From Myxococcales bacterium (lineage in GTDB: Bacteria > Myxococcota_A > Polyangia > Polyangiales > Polyangiaceae), in NCBI GenBank assembly GCA_016703425.1, contig JADJCA010000001.1, forward strand, positions 682,001 through 746,000: 64,000 nt of DNA, read 5' to 3'. Every line of letters begins with the position of its first letter. Position 1 is the first letter of the stretch. The position numbers and the translations under genes were made by a program. The notes below the pieces were generated by a model. It searched no databases. It was not told where the DNA came from and saw only the letters and a list, made by a program, of their open reading frames with translations. This document shows positions 35,944-44,930 of this stretch, piece after piece.

Positions 35944-37044
35944 GTGACGGCACAAGGAACATCCTCGGCCTTGGCGCCGGCCCTCGAGCGCGCGCTCGTC
36001 CGTGAGCTCCTGGATCAGTGGCGCCGCGTGAACGCGACCTACTTCAAGGGAGCGTTGCGTCCGCCAACGCTGGAGCTCTCGGACACGGAGACCTTCCTCG
36101 GCCGCTGGTCGCGGGCCACACGCGCCCTTGAGCTCTCGCGGCCCTTCGTCCTGCGCTCACCGTGGGGCGTCGTCGTGGAGGTTTTGAAGCACGAGATGGC
36201 GCACCAGTTCGTGCACGAAGTCGTCGGCGTCACCGACGAGACGGCGCACGGCCCCGAGTTCCGCAACGTCTGCGAACGCCTCGGCGTCGACGCGCGCGCG
36301 AGCGGCGTCCCGACGGCGTCAACGGCCGGTACGGAGGGCCGCGTCGTCGAGCGCATCGCGCGACTCCTCGCCCTCGCGGAGAGCCCCAACGAGCACGAGG
36401 CGCAGGCGGCGGCGCTCGCGGCGCATCGGCTGATGCTGAAGCACAACATCGACGTCGCCTCGCGGCCTTCGTCGTACGTGTTCCGGCACCTCGGGACGCC
36501 CTCGGGCCGCGTCAGCGAGGCCGAGCGCATCGTCGCGATGATCCTGGGTCGGCACTACTTCGTCGAGGTCATCTGGGTGCCCGTGTACCGGCCCCTCGAG
36601 GAGCGCCGCGGTAGCGTCCTCGAGATCTGCGGCAAGCCCGAGAACGTCGAGATGGCGGAGTACGTCTATTCGTTCCTCAGGCACACGGCCGACGAGCTCT
36701 GGGCTGATCACAAGCGACGCGAGGGGATCCGCTCCGATCGGGAACGACGGTCCTTTTTGTCGGGCGTCATGGCCGGCTTTGCCGATCGGCTCACGCGCGA
36801 GGCCCGCGCCGATCGAAAAGCGGGGCTCGTGTGGGTCGGCGACCACGAGCTATCAGGGTATTTCAAGCGGCGGCACCCCTACGTTCGCAACGTTCGCTAC
36901 CAAGGACAGCCACGGAGCGACGCGTTCGTCGAAGGGCGCGAAGCGGGCCGCAACATCGTGCTCCGGCCCGGCGTCGGGGCCGACCGGGGACGCGCGGCGA
37001 CGCCGCTCTTGCCGGCGCGATCGAACAGCGGGAACCGCCGATGA
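35944..37044 (+). CDS. SprT-like zinc metallopeptidase domain with DUF2786
   Basis: 366 residues from GTG 35944. The N-terminal half has the zinc motif HEMAHQFVHE with a third ligand probably in AHGPEFRNVCERLG, typical of SprT-like domains. From about residue 125 the RIARLLALAESPNEHEAQAAALAAHRLMLKHNID pattern is DUF2786. This fusion occurs in phage and bacterial proteins linked to DNA-protein crosslink repair (SprT/Spartan family knowledge). Its stop overlaps the start of a DNA glycosylase gene by four bases, which strengthens a DNA-repair role. Confidence 0.82.
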   Translation: MTAQGTSSALAPALERALVRELLDQWRRVNATYFKGALRPPTLELSDTETFLGRWSRATRALELSRPFVLRSPWGVVVEVLKHEMAHQFVHEVVGVTDETAHGPEFRNVCERLGVDARASGVPTASTAGTEGRVVERIARLLALAESPNEHEAQAAALAAHRLMLKHNIDVASRPSSYVFRHLGTPSGRVSEAERIVAMILGRHYFVEVIWVPVYRPLEERRGSVLEICGKPENVEMAEYVYSFLRHTADELWADHKRREGIRSDRERRSFLSGVMAGFADRLTREARADRKAGLVWVGDHELSGYFKRRHPYVRNVRYQGQPRSDAFVEGREAGRNIVLRPGVGADRGRAATPLLPARSNSGNRR

Positions 37045-37668
37045 CGTGGGCGTTTTCGCCGCGGGCGGCGACGCGCTCGCTTTCCGAGGCCGACACCAAA
37101 CTCGGCGCACTGATCGAGCGCGTCGGCCCCTTCACGCTGAAGCCCGACCCGCCGCCATCCACCTTCGAAGCGTTGGCGCGCGCCATCGTCTACCAGCAGC
37201 TTAGCGGCAAGGCCGCCGCCACGATCTTCGGTCGCCTCGTCGCCGCGCACCCGCGCGGTCGGCTGACCGCAAAGGGATTGCTGGCGCTCTCCGACGAGAC
37301 CATTCGCGGCCGCGGGCATCTCGGGGCCAAAGCTCGCGAGCCTGCGTGACCTTGCTCGCCGCGACGAGGCCGGCGAAGTGCCGGCCCCAGCGACCCTCGC
37401 GGCGATGACGGAAGACGACATCATCGGGACGTTGACGCGCATCCGCGGCATCGGCCCTTGGAGTGTGGAGATGCTCCTCATGTTTCGCATGGGCCGCCCC
37501 GACGTGCTGCCGGCGACGGACCTCGGGATCCAGAAGGGATTCCAGAAGACGTTCGGCGGCCCGCTGCCGAACCCCGACAAGATTCTGAGGCGAGGCGAAC
37601 GCTGGCGTCCGTACCGCACCGTGGCCAGCTGGTATCTGTGGCGCGCCCTCGACGCGCCGGCCCGCTAA
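37041..37668 (+). CDS. AlkA-like DNA-3-methyladenine glycosylase (frameshift near 37309)
   Basis: Reconstructed length about 208 residues. HhH-GPD superfamily: IVYQQLSGKAAATIFGRL, then TRIRGIGPWSVEMLLMF (hairpin and Gly/Pro loop) and the catalytic Asp in VLPATDLGIQKG. The first frame ends at a TGA near 37349; removing one C at about 37309 gives TIRGAGISGPKLASLRDLARRD and joins the second frame. It removes alkylated purines, starting base excision repair. Coupled by ATGA overlap to the SprT-like gene. Confidence 0.87.
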
Positions 37669-37731
37669 ACCGGGCGACGAAAGCGCTACGCGACCGCCCC
37701 GGAGCGCTCGTTTTTGCTGTAAGACGCCGCG

Positions 37732-39219
37732 ATGCAAAGCGAGCAATTGGAGCACGCCGACGGCCGCGTCGAGCTAGCGGAGGGGGTGGTGCTCGACGAC
37801 CCGCGCCTCACCAACGAAGACCTCGCGCCGACGCGCATCGAGACGCGCACCTGGTCGACGTACACGTACGCCGCGCTGTGGATCTCCATGGCGCACTGCA
37901 TTCCCACCTACATGCTCGCCTCCGGCCTCATCGGCGCGGGCATGAACTGGTGGCAGGCGCTCGTGACGATCCTCGTCGGCAACGTGATCGTGCTGGTGCC
38001 GATCCTCTTGAACTCCCACCCGGGCACGAAATACGGCATCCCCTTCCCTGTCTTCGCGCGCGCGGCCTACGGCGTCTTCGGCGCGAATCTCCCAGCCGTC
38101 ATGCGCGCCATCGTGGCGTGCGGTTGGTTCGGCATCAACGCGTGGATCGGCGGTCAGGCGCTCCACACCTTCATGAAGGCCCTGTGGCCCGGATGGGTCA
38201 CGCTTCTCGGCGAAGGAAAGCCCGGCGGGCACTACGGCACCGAGTGGCTCAGCTTCGCGCTCTTCTGGGGCCTCAACATTCTCATCGTGTACCGCGGCAT
38301 GGAGCTCTTGCGACGCGTGGAGAACTGGGCCGCGCCTTACGTTCTCGTGATGACCGCCGCGCTCGTCTATTGGGCCGTGACTCGTGCCGGCGGCCTCGGA
38401 AAGATCATGAGCGATCCGGGGAAATTTCCGACCTTTGGAGCCTTCTGGCCGATCTTCGTTCCCAGCGTCACAGCCATGATCGGCTTCTGGGCGACGCTCT
38501 CGCTCAACATGCCCGACTTCACTCGCTACGGGCGCTCGCAGCGCGAGCAAGCCATCGGTCAGGTCGTTGCGCTGCCAACAACCATGACGATCTTCGCGGC
38601 CATGGGCGTTGTGATCACGAGCGCCTCCGAGATCATCTACGGCAAGGCCATGTGGGATCCCATCGAGCTGGTGGGTCGATTCACCTCGCCGTGGCTCGTC
38701 GCCATCTCGATGTTCACCGTCGTCGTGGCGACGCTCGCCGTGAACATCGCCGCCAACGTCGTTTCGCCTGCGAACGACTTCGCCAACATCGCTCCGGGCA
38801 AGATCTCCTTCCGCACCGGCGGCCTCATCACGGGGATACTCGGCGTCTTCATGATGCCCTGGAAGCTCATCGCGGACCCGAGCGGCTACATCTTCAAGTG
38901 GCTCCTTGGCTACTCGGGCGGCCTCGGCGCCATCGCCGGCGTCCTCATCACCGACTACTGGATCTTGCGCAAGAAGTCCCTCGACGTGGCGGACCTCTAC
39001 CGACGCAGAGGGCGCTACGACTACGGCACCGCCATCGGAACCAATTGGAACGCCGTCACCGCCACGTTGCTCGGCTGCGCCGCGGCGTGGGTCGGCGCCT
39101 TCGCTCCGAGCCTCAAGCAGTTCTACGACTACGCTTGGTTCGTGGGCGGCATTGGCTCGGGCGTCGTCTACTACGCGCTCATGCGCGCCAAGGGCGGCGC
39201 GGCGCTGGAGAAGGCGTAG
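37732..39219 (+). CDS. NCS1 nucleobase:cation symporter
   Basis: 495 residues with about twelve helices. LTNEDLAPTRIETRTWSTYTYAALWISMAH near the N-terminus and GIPFPVFARAAYGVFGANLPAV are NCS1 signatures (hydantoin, allantoin, uracil and thiamine transporters). The neighbouring catabolic genes suggest uracil/thymine or hydantoin uptake; the exact substrate cannot be read from sequence. It opens a run of five plus-strand genes that includes beta-ureidopropionase. Confidence 0.92.
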   Translation: MQSEQLEHADGRVELAEGVVLDDPRLTNEDLAPTRIETRTWSTYTYAALWISMAHCIPTYMLASGLIGAGMNWWQALVTILVGNVIVLVPILLNSHPGTKYGIPFPVFARAAYGVFGANLPAVMRAIVACGWFGINAWIGGQALHTFMKALWPGWVTLLGEGKPGGHYGTEWLSFALFWGLNILIVYRGMELLRRVENWAAPYVLVMTAALVYWAVTRAGGLGKIMSDPGKFPTFGAFWPIFVPSVTAMIGFWATLSLNMPDFTRYGRSQREQAIGQVVALPTTMTIFAAMGVVITSASEIIYGKAMWDPIELVGRFTSPWLVAISMFTVVVATLAVNIAANVVSPANDFANIAPGKISFRTGGLITGILGVFMMPWKLIADPSGYIFKWLLGYSGGLGAIAGVLITDYWILRKKSLDVADLYRRRGRYDYGTAIGTNWNAVTATLLGCAAAWVGAFAPSLKQFYDYAWFVGGIGSGVVYYALMRAKGGAALEKA

Positions 39220-39266
39220 CGTCGAGGCCGGTGCGGTCCGCGCGGGAGGAGTGATACACCTCGCCG

Positions 39267-40772
39267 ATGGCAAAGGCACCGCCGGCCGCCCAAGAGAAAG
39301 AGAGCGACGCCGATGCGAACGCGCTCGAGCGACTCGGCTATCGGCAGGAGCTGCGGCGTGCCCTCGGCGGTTTTGCCAACTTCGCCATCAGCTTCTCCAT
39401 CATCAGCGTCCTGACGGGCGTGACGACGACCTACGGCACGGCCCTCGGCGGCGGCGGACCGGCGGGCCTGGGGCTCGGCTGGCCCCTCGTAAGCCTCGGC
39501 ACGATCTTCGTCGCCGTCGCGATGGCCGAGCTCGCGAGCGCGTTCCCCACCGCGGGTGCGCTCTACCACTGGGCCGCGCTCTTGGGCGGGCCCGGCTTCG
39601 GCTGGTTCACGGCAGCCATGAACCTTGCGGGCCAAGTCGCCATCGTGGCTGCCATCGACCTCGGTTGCGCGCAGGCCATGGCGGCGACGCTGCGCATGTC
39701 ACCGGCCGCGTCGTGGTGGCTCTTCGCCGCGATCCTCGCCTCCCACGGAGTCTTGAACGTGGTCTCGGTGCGGGTCGTGGCGTGGCTCAACGGCTTCTCG
39801 GCGACGGTTCACGTGGTCGGCGTCTTGTGCGTCACCGGCGCGCTCGTGCTCTTCGCGCGCGCGAGGCCGCTCTCGTTCTTGGCGGAGACCGGCTTCACGT
39901 TGCGGCCCGACGGCTCATACCCGCTGGGCTTCTTGAACGCGCTCATCTTGGGCATGTGGACGTTCACGGGCTACGACGCTTCGGCACACGTCAGCGAAGA
40001 GACCCACGATCCGGCACGCTCAGCGCCCCGCGGAATCGTCTTCGCCGTGGTGATGAGCGCCCTCTTCGGCTTCGCCTTCGCGGCGGCGCTAACGCTTGCC
40101 ATTCGTGATCTGCCGGCCGCGGCGGCCGATCCGCAACCGCCGCTCTACATTCTGCGCGTCGCTCTCGGTGAGCGCGCCGGCAACGCGCTCATGAGCGCCG
40201 TCGTGGGCGCCATGTGGTTTTGCGGTCTCTCGTCGGTCACGAGCGCCTCGCGGATGCTCTTCGCGTTCGCGCGCGACGAGGGCCTCCCCGGATGGCGAGC
40301 CCTTCGCACAGTGAGCCCACGCTTTCGAACGCCGGCGGTGGCCACCGTTGTCGCGACGGTGGCGCCGTTCATGCTTGTCCTGGCCACGGCGCCCTTCAGC
40401 GACAAAGTGTTCCTCGCGGTCGCGTCGCTCGCGACAACGGGGCTCTACGTCTCGTACGCCATTCCCATCGCCCTCGGGGCTATCGCCCGCAAGCGCCGCA
40501 TCTGGGTGCACGAGGGGCCGTGGAACGTGGGCCGCTGGGGCGTGCCGGTGGCGTGGATCGCCGTCTTGTGGTCGCTCTTCGTCCTGGTGGTCTCGTGCCT
40601 TCCGCCGAACGGCGCGGCAGGCTTGCTCATTGGCGGAACGGTGACGTTCCTGGCGCTCTTCTACCTGGCGTTTGTGAGGCGGCGCTTTCGCGGCCCGGCC
40701 GTCACGCTGCGCGAATTCGAGAACCGCATGAACACGCACGGCGCGCGGCCCTCGTCACCGGGCCCTGCCTAA
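39267..40772 (+). CDS. APC-family amino acid permease
   Basis: 501 residues and about twelve helices. LGYRQELRRALGGFANFAISFSIISVLTG is typical of the GABA/choline branch of amino acid permeases, with VSEETHDPARSAPRGI in the cytoplasmic loop. It lies 47 bases after the NCS1 gene, preceded by GGAGGAG. Beta-alanine, the end product of reductive uracil catabolism, resembles GABA, so beta-alanine or GABA transport is a reasonable but unproven guess. Confidence 0.9.
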   Translation: MAKAPPAAQEKESDADANALERLGYRQELRRALGGFANFAISFSIISVLTGVTTTYGTALGGGGPAGLGLGWPLVSLGTIFVAVAMAELASAFPTAGALYHWAALLGGPGFGWFTAAMNLAGQVAIVAAIDLGCAQAMAATLRMSPAASWWLFAAILASHGVLNVVSVRVVAWLNGFSATVHVVGVLCVTGALVLFARARPLSFLAETGFTLRPDGSYPLGFLNALILGMWTFTGYDASAHVSEETHDPARSAPRGIVFAVVMSALFGFAFAAALTLAIRDLPAAAADPQPPLYILRVALGERAGNALMSAVVGAMWFCGLSSVTSASRMLFAFARDEGLPGWRALRTVSPRFRTPAVATVVATVAPFMLVLATAPFSDKVFLAVASLATTGLYVSYAIPIALGAIARKRRIWVHEGPWNVGRWGVPVAWIAVLWSLFVLVVSCLPPNGAAGLLIGGTVTFLALFYLAFVRRRFRGPAVTLREFENRMNTHGARPSSPGPA

Positions 40773-40881
40773 CCGTCTCCTTTGGGAGATGCGGGGCTCC
40801 CAAGAGCTCGCCCAGAAACGCGGGCAAACTGCGCCCAAGCGGGCCGCCGCTCGGTGGCCCACGCCTTGCTCGAGGGTCCCC

Positions 40882-42297
40882 ATGCGCTGGCTCGTGCTCC
40901 TCGGTCTCGTGGCTTGCTCCGATGCGCCGGGCGCGAGCGTTCCTCCCGGCGCCAGCGGCGCCGCTGCCGACGCGGGTACTGCCGCCACAACCGCGAACCC
41001 GCTCCCCGCATGCCCGGAGGCCGACGGCGTCCTCGCGCGCGCGGCGAAGAAGCTCGAGGCCGAGCTCAGCGCCGCGAAGGGCACCGGCGGCATCGTCGCG
41101 GTCTTGTGCAACGGGCACATCACGTCGAGGCCCGTCGGCAGCGTGCGTGCCGGCGGCGACGCCGTCAAAGAGACCACGCGCTTTCAGTTCGCCTCGATCA
41201 CGAAGTCGTTTACCGCGACCACGGCGCTCGCCCTCGCGAGCGCGGGCAAGGTGAAGCTGGGCGAGCCCATCACGACCTACGTGCCGTTCGTCGCCGCCAC
41301 GTATCCGGGCGCGCGGCCCATCGCGCTCGGAGACCTCCTGGCGCACACAGCGGGCTACGCCGTTGACATCCCCAACGCGAGCTACGAGGACGATTCGCTC
41401 GAGGGTTGGTTCAAGGCCAACGGCGCCGAGAAGCCGTGGTCGCCACCCGGTGCAGTCTTCAACTATTCGAACCTTGGCTTTTCCCTCGCAGGACTCGCGC
41501 TCCAACGAGCCACGGGCACGCCCTTTGGTGCGCTTGTCGAGGCGAGCGTCTTCGGCCCGACCGCCATGAGTCGCGCGACCATGAGCACCGAGCGAACCGA
41601 GCAAGAGGGCGACTTCGCGTTCGGCCACTCGGAGGGCAAGGCGCTGCGGCCGACGGAGGCGTACTTTCAGAGCGGCCAATACGGCCCGATGGGCGGGGCC
41701 TGGGGCACGGCGGCCGATCTCGGCGCCTTCGGCAAGGCACTGGTGACGCGTCCCACGAGCGTTCTCCCCGCAGCCGCGTGGGAAGAGATGGAGACGCCCA
41801 AGACGAAGACCATCTGGCCGGGCCTCAGCTACGGCTACGGCACGATCATCGACACCGCGAACCCGGACGCCTTTGGGCACGACGGGTCGGCGCAAGGCTT
41901 CTCGTCAATGATGCGTGTCGTGCGCAGCAAAGGTGTCGGCTTCTTCATGGTCGCCAACGGCGACGGCGTTGACGGCGAGACGATGGCGAACGAGGCGCTG
42001 GCGGGGCTCGGGGCCGCGACCACGGGCGGCCCACCTCCGGCCATCGGCAGCGCCGCCGACTGGGTCGGGACCTACGTGGATCCCATCCACTTGGGCGTCG
42101 TCCAAGTCGAGAGTTCGGCTTCGGGCTATACGGCCCAATGGGGCGGGATCAAACACGCCGTCATGGACTCGGGGGACGGCGCTTCGGCGTCTTACGAGCA
42201 CGCGACCTACGGCACCATGAGCCTCGCCTTCTGGCGCGGGCCGACCGGCAAGGTCGAGTGGCTCGTGACGCCGGAAGGCCACGCGCGGCGCAATTGA
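40882..42297 (+). CDS. Class-C beta-lactamase-fold serine hydrolase lipoprotein
   Basis: 471 residues from ATG 40882, with GAGGG before the start and a lipobox (GLVACSD). Catalytic motifs SITK (SxxK nucleophile and base), YSN (second motif) and GHDGSAQG (third motif) fit the esterase/D-peptidase group of the beta-lactamase superfamily. The C-terminal 100 residues form a separate beta domain (GTYVDPIHLGVVQVE). It probably acts in the periplasm or at the cell surface on a peptide or ester; there is no evidence that it destroys antibiotics. Confidence 0.88.
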   Translation: MRWLVLLGLVACSDAPGASVPPGASGAAADAGTAATTANPLPACPEADGVLARAAKKLEAELSAAKGTGGIVAVLCNGHITSRPVGSVRAGGDAVKETTRFQFASITKSFTATTALALASAGKVKLGEPITTYVPFVAATYPGARPIALGDLLAHTAGYAVDIPNASYEDDSLEGWFKANGAEKPWSPPGAVFNYSNLGFSLAGLALQRATGTPFGALVEASVFGPTAMSRATMSTERTEQEGDFAFGHSEGKALRPTEAYFQSGQYGPMGGAWGTAADLGAFGKALVTRPTSVLPAAAWEEMETPKTKTIWPGLSYGYGTIIDTANPDAFGHDGSAQGFSSMMRVVRSKGVGFFMVANGDGVDGETMANEALAGLGAATTGGPPPAIGSAADWVGTYVDPIHLGVVQVESSASGYTAQWGGIKHAVMDSGDGASASYEHATYGTMSLAFWRGPTGKVEWLVTPEGHARRN

Positions 42298-42375
42298 CCA
42301 ACTCGACCTTGACGGAGGGTTGACGGAGCCGAACGTCGGTGGCTAAGTCACGCCTCTTTCCTCGAGGGGTGATCC

Positions 42376-43239
42376 ATGGCGCGCAACGTTCACGTGGGAC
42401 TGATTCAAGCAAGCACGCCGTCGGACGCGAGCTGGAGCGTCGAGAAGACGAAGGCCGCCGGGCTCGAGAAGCACCTCCCGCTCATCGACGAAGCGGGCAA
42501 GCGCGGCGTTCAGATCCTCGGCTTGCAGGAGATCTTCAACGGCCCGTACTTCTGCCCGAGCCAAGATCCCAAGTGGTACGACGCGGCGGAGCCTTGGCCC
42601 GGCCCGACCGTCGAGCTCATGGCGACCTACGCCAAGAAGTACAACATGGCGATGGTCGTGCCCGTCTACGAGCGCGAGATGGCCGGCGTCTACTACAACA
42701 CCGCGGCCGTCATCGACGCCGACGGAACCCTCCTCGGCAAGTACCGCAAGAACCACATCCCGCAGACCAACGGCTTCTGGGAGAAGTACTTCTTCAAGCC
42801 CGGCAACCTCGGCTACCCGACCTTCCAGACGCGCTACGCCCGAGTCGGCGTCTACATCTGCTACGACCGGCACTTCCCGGAAGGCGCGCGCTGCCTTGGA
42901 CTGAACGGCGCGGAGATCGTCTTCAACCCGTCGGCGACGGTCGCGGGCCTCTCGCAATACCTGTGGAAGCTCGAGCAGCCGGCCCACGCCGTCGCCAACG
43001 GCTACTTCGTGGCGGCGTCCAACCGCGTCGGCACGGAAGCGCCGTGGAACATCGGGCGCTTCTACGGAACGAGCTACATCGTCGATCCGCGGGGTAATTT
43101 CCTCGCGACAGCCAGCGAAGACAAGGACGAGCTCGTCTCGACGAACATCGACCTCGACATGATCGACGAGGTCCGGAAGACCTGGCAGTTCTTCCGGGAC
43201 CGGCGCCCCGAGACCTACGGCGACATGGTCAAGATCTAG
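42376..43239 (+). CDS. Beta-ureidopropionase (N-carbamoyl-beta-alanine amidohydrolase)
   Basis: 287 residues, nitrilase superfamily. The Glu-Lys-Cys triad is visible: Glu in GLQEIFNGPYFCP near residue 52, Lys in KYRKNHIPQ near 125, Cys in YICYDRHFPEG near 162. The surrounding motifs are typical of beta-ureidopropionase/N-carbamoyl-amino-acid hydrolases. It catalyses the third step of reductive pyrimidine breakdown, N-carbamoyl-beta-alanine to beta-alanine, CO2 and ammonia. Dihydropyrimidinase and PreT/PreA genes for the earlier steps occur 15-21 kb downstream. Confidence 0.93.
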   Translation: MARNVHVGLIQASTPSDASWSVEKTKAAGLEKHLPLIDEAGKRGVQILGLQEIFNGPYFCPSQDPKWYDAAEPWPGPTVELMATYAKKYNMAMVVPVYEREMAGVYYNTAAVIDADGTLLGKYRKNHIPQTNGFWEKYFFKPGNLGYPTFQTRYARVGVYICYDRHFPEGARCLGLNGAEIVFNPSATVAGLSQYLWKLEQPAHAVANGYFVAASNRVGTEAPWNIGRFYGTSYIVDPRGNFLATASEDKDELVSTNIDLDMIDEVRKTWQFFRDRRPETYGDMVKI

Positions 43240-43288
43240 GGAAGCGGCGCGGCCGCTGGTATCGTTGGCGCGTAGCTTCCTCAGCGCC

Positions 43289-44926
43289 ATGAGCAAAGAC
43301 CTCGGCAAATACCACCTTCTTGCCGAGCTCGGCGAAGGGGGCATGGCGAAGGTCTTCCTCGCCGTGGCGACGGGCATGGGCGGCGCGGTCAGCAAGCTCG
43401 TCGTCGTAAAGAAGATGCAGGGCTTCCTGGCGGAGGACCCCGAGTTCGCCACCATGTTCTTGGACGAGGCGCGCATCGCCTCGCTGCTCAACCACAAGAA
43501 CGTCGTTCAAACCATCGAAGCGGCCTCCGAGGGCGGCACGCTCTTCATCGTGATGGAGTACCTCGACGGACAGCCGCTCCACCGCATCGTGGAGCGCGCG
43601 CATGACGAGGGGACCGACTTCCCGCTGGAGATGCACCTCGCCATCCTGACCGATGTCTTGGCGGGCTTGCATCACGCTCACGAGCTCAGCGACCTCGACG
43701 GACAGAAGCTCAACGTCGTTCATCGCGACGTCACGCCCCACAACATCTTCGTCACCTACGACGGCCAGACGAAGGTCGTCGACTTCGGCATCGCGCGCGC
43801 CGAAGGGCGGACCACCAAGACCAAGCACGGTCGCGTGAAGGGCAAGCTCCCCTACATGGCGCCGGAGCAGGCGCGCGGCGAAGAGCTCGATCGCCGCGTC
43901 GATGTCTTTGCCGTGGGCGTGATGCTCTACGAGGCCATCGTCGGCAAGCGCTACTGGGAGGGCCTGCGCGACCAGACGATCATGCGCGCGCTTATCTCCG
44001 ACGAGCTCCCCGCCCTGCCCGTTGGCGTCGCCGACGACGAGCTACTCGAGATCTGCAAGAAGGCGCTCTCCCCGAACCGCGACGCGCGCTTCGCGACGGC
44101 GCTCGACATGCAACGGGCCCTCGAGGCCTTTTCGGCGGGCAAGCTCGCGCGGCCGAGCGCGCTCCAGATCGGCGCCGAGATCGAAGAGCTCTTCCGTGAG
44201 CGGCGAGAAGCCGCAAAGAAGATCATCGACGCGGAGCTCGCGATCCTGAAGCGCAGCGGCTCGAACCCCGTGCTTGCCGCGTCGGCGCCGCCGAGCGAAC
44301 GGACCGCGAACGACAAGACGCCGGTGCGCCCCGACACGGAGCCGACGCGGGTCGATGCGAGGGCCTCCCGCCCCGACGGCAGACCGCCGCCGGCGAAGGA
44401 CGAGGCCGGGACCCCGACGGAGACCCGGCCCCCCATCGCGAGGCCGCCCGCGAGCGGCGAAGTGACGCCGTCGGTGACGCCCTCGGTGACGGAAGCGCGG
44501 AGCCCCCTGCCCTCGCTCGCGCCGCCGGCTCGCATCGACGCCTTCGCCGAGACGTTGCTCGACACGCCGCCGTCGAGGACGGCACCTCCGTCGGTAGTGA
44601 AGGCGTCGGGCGGCGGTCGATCAGCACGGCTGTCACCGATGCTCGCCGTCGCGGTAGCCGTCGTGGGAGCTGGCGCGGCAGCGCTCCTCTGGCCGACGAC
44701 GGCAGCGGCGCCGCCGGCGCCCATCCGCGTCGAGCTGCGCGCCACGCCCGCGTCCGCGCGCTTCAAGGTCGACGACGGACCGTGGTTGCCCAACCCGTAC
44801 GACGGAACAATGCCGCGCGACGGGATTGAGCACACGGTGCTCGCGGAGGCCGAGGGGCACCAAGCGCGCACCGTGCGCGTGAAGTTCGACGGCGACGCGG
44901 TCGTGAGGTTTGTGCTGGTGGAGTGA
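43289..44926 (+). CDS. Ser/Thr protein kinase with PEGA-like tail
   Basis: 545 residues from ATG 43289. Active-kinase motifs: GELGEGGMAKVFLA-type loop, LVVVKKM lysine, HRDVTPHN, DFGIAR, MAPEQ. A long Pro/Thr/Ala linker (with VTPSVTPSV repeats) leads to one helix (LAVAVAVVGAGAAALLW) and a short PEGA-like extracytoplasmic domain (ATPASARFKVDDGPWLPNPYDGTMPRDGIEHTVLAEAEGH). Located 49 bases after the beta-ureidopropionase gene; the two may be co-transcribed. It converges on the receptor-like gene with only five bases between stops. Confidence 0.93.
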   Translation: MSKDLGKYHLLAELGEGGMAKVFLAVATGMGGAVSKLVVVKKMQGFLAEDPEFATMFLDEARIASLLNHKNVVQTIEAASEGGTLFIVMEYLDGQPLHRIVERAHDEGTDFPLEMHLAILTDVLAGLHHAHELSDLDGQKLNVVHRDVTPHNIFVTYDGQTKVVDFGIARAEGRTTKTKHGRVKGKLPYMAPEQARGEELDRRVDVFAVGVMLYEAIVGKRYWEGLRDQTIMRALISDELPALPVGVADDELLEICKKALSPNRDARFATALDMQRALEAFSAGKLARPSALQIGAEIEELFRERREAAKKIIDAELAILKRSGSNPVLAASAPPSERTANDKTPVRPDTEPTRVDARASRPDGRPPPAKDEAGTPTETRPPIARPPASGEVTPSVTPSVTEARSPLPSLAPPARIDAFAETLLDTPPSRTAPPSVVKASGGGRSARLSPMLAVAVAVVGAGAAALLWPTTAAAPPAPIRVELRATPASARFKVDDGPWLPNPYDGTMPRDGIEHTVLAEAEGHQARTVRVKFDGDAVVRFVLVE

Positions 44927-44930
44927 GGGG

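Noticed and set aside
37774..39279. 501-codon open frame on the minus strand
   Set aside because: Antisense to the NCS1 permease, whose helices and signatures are clear.
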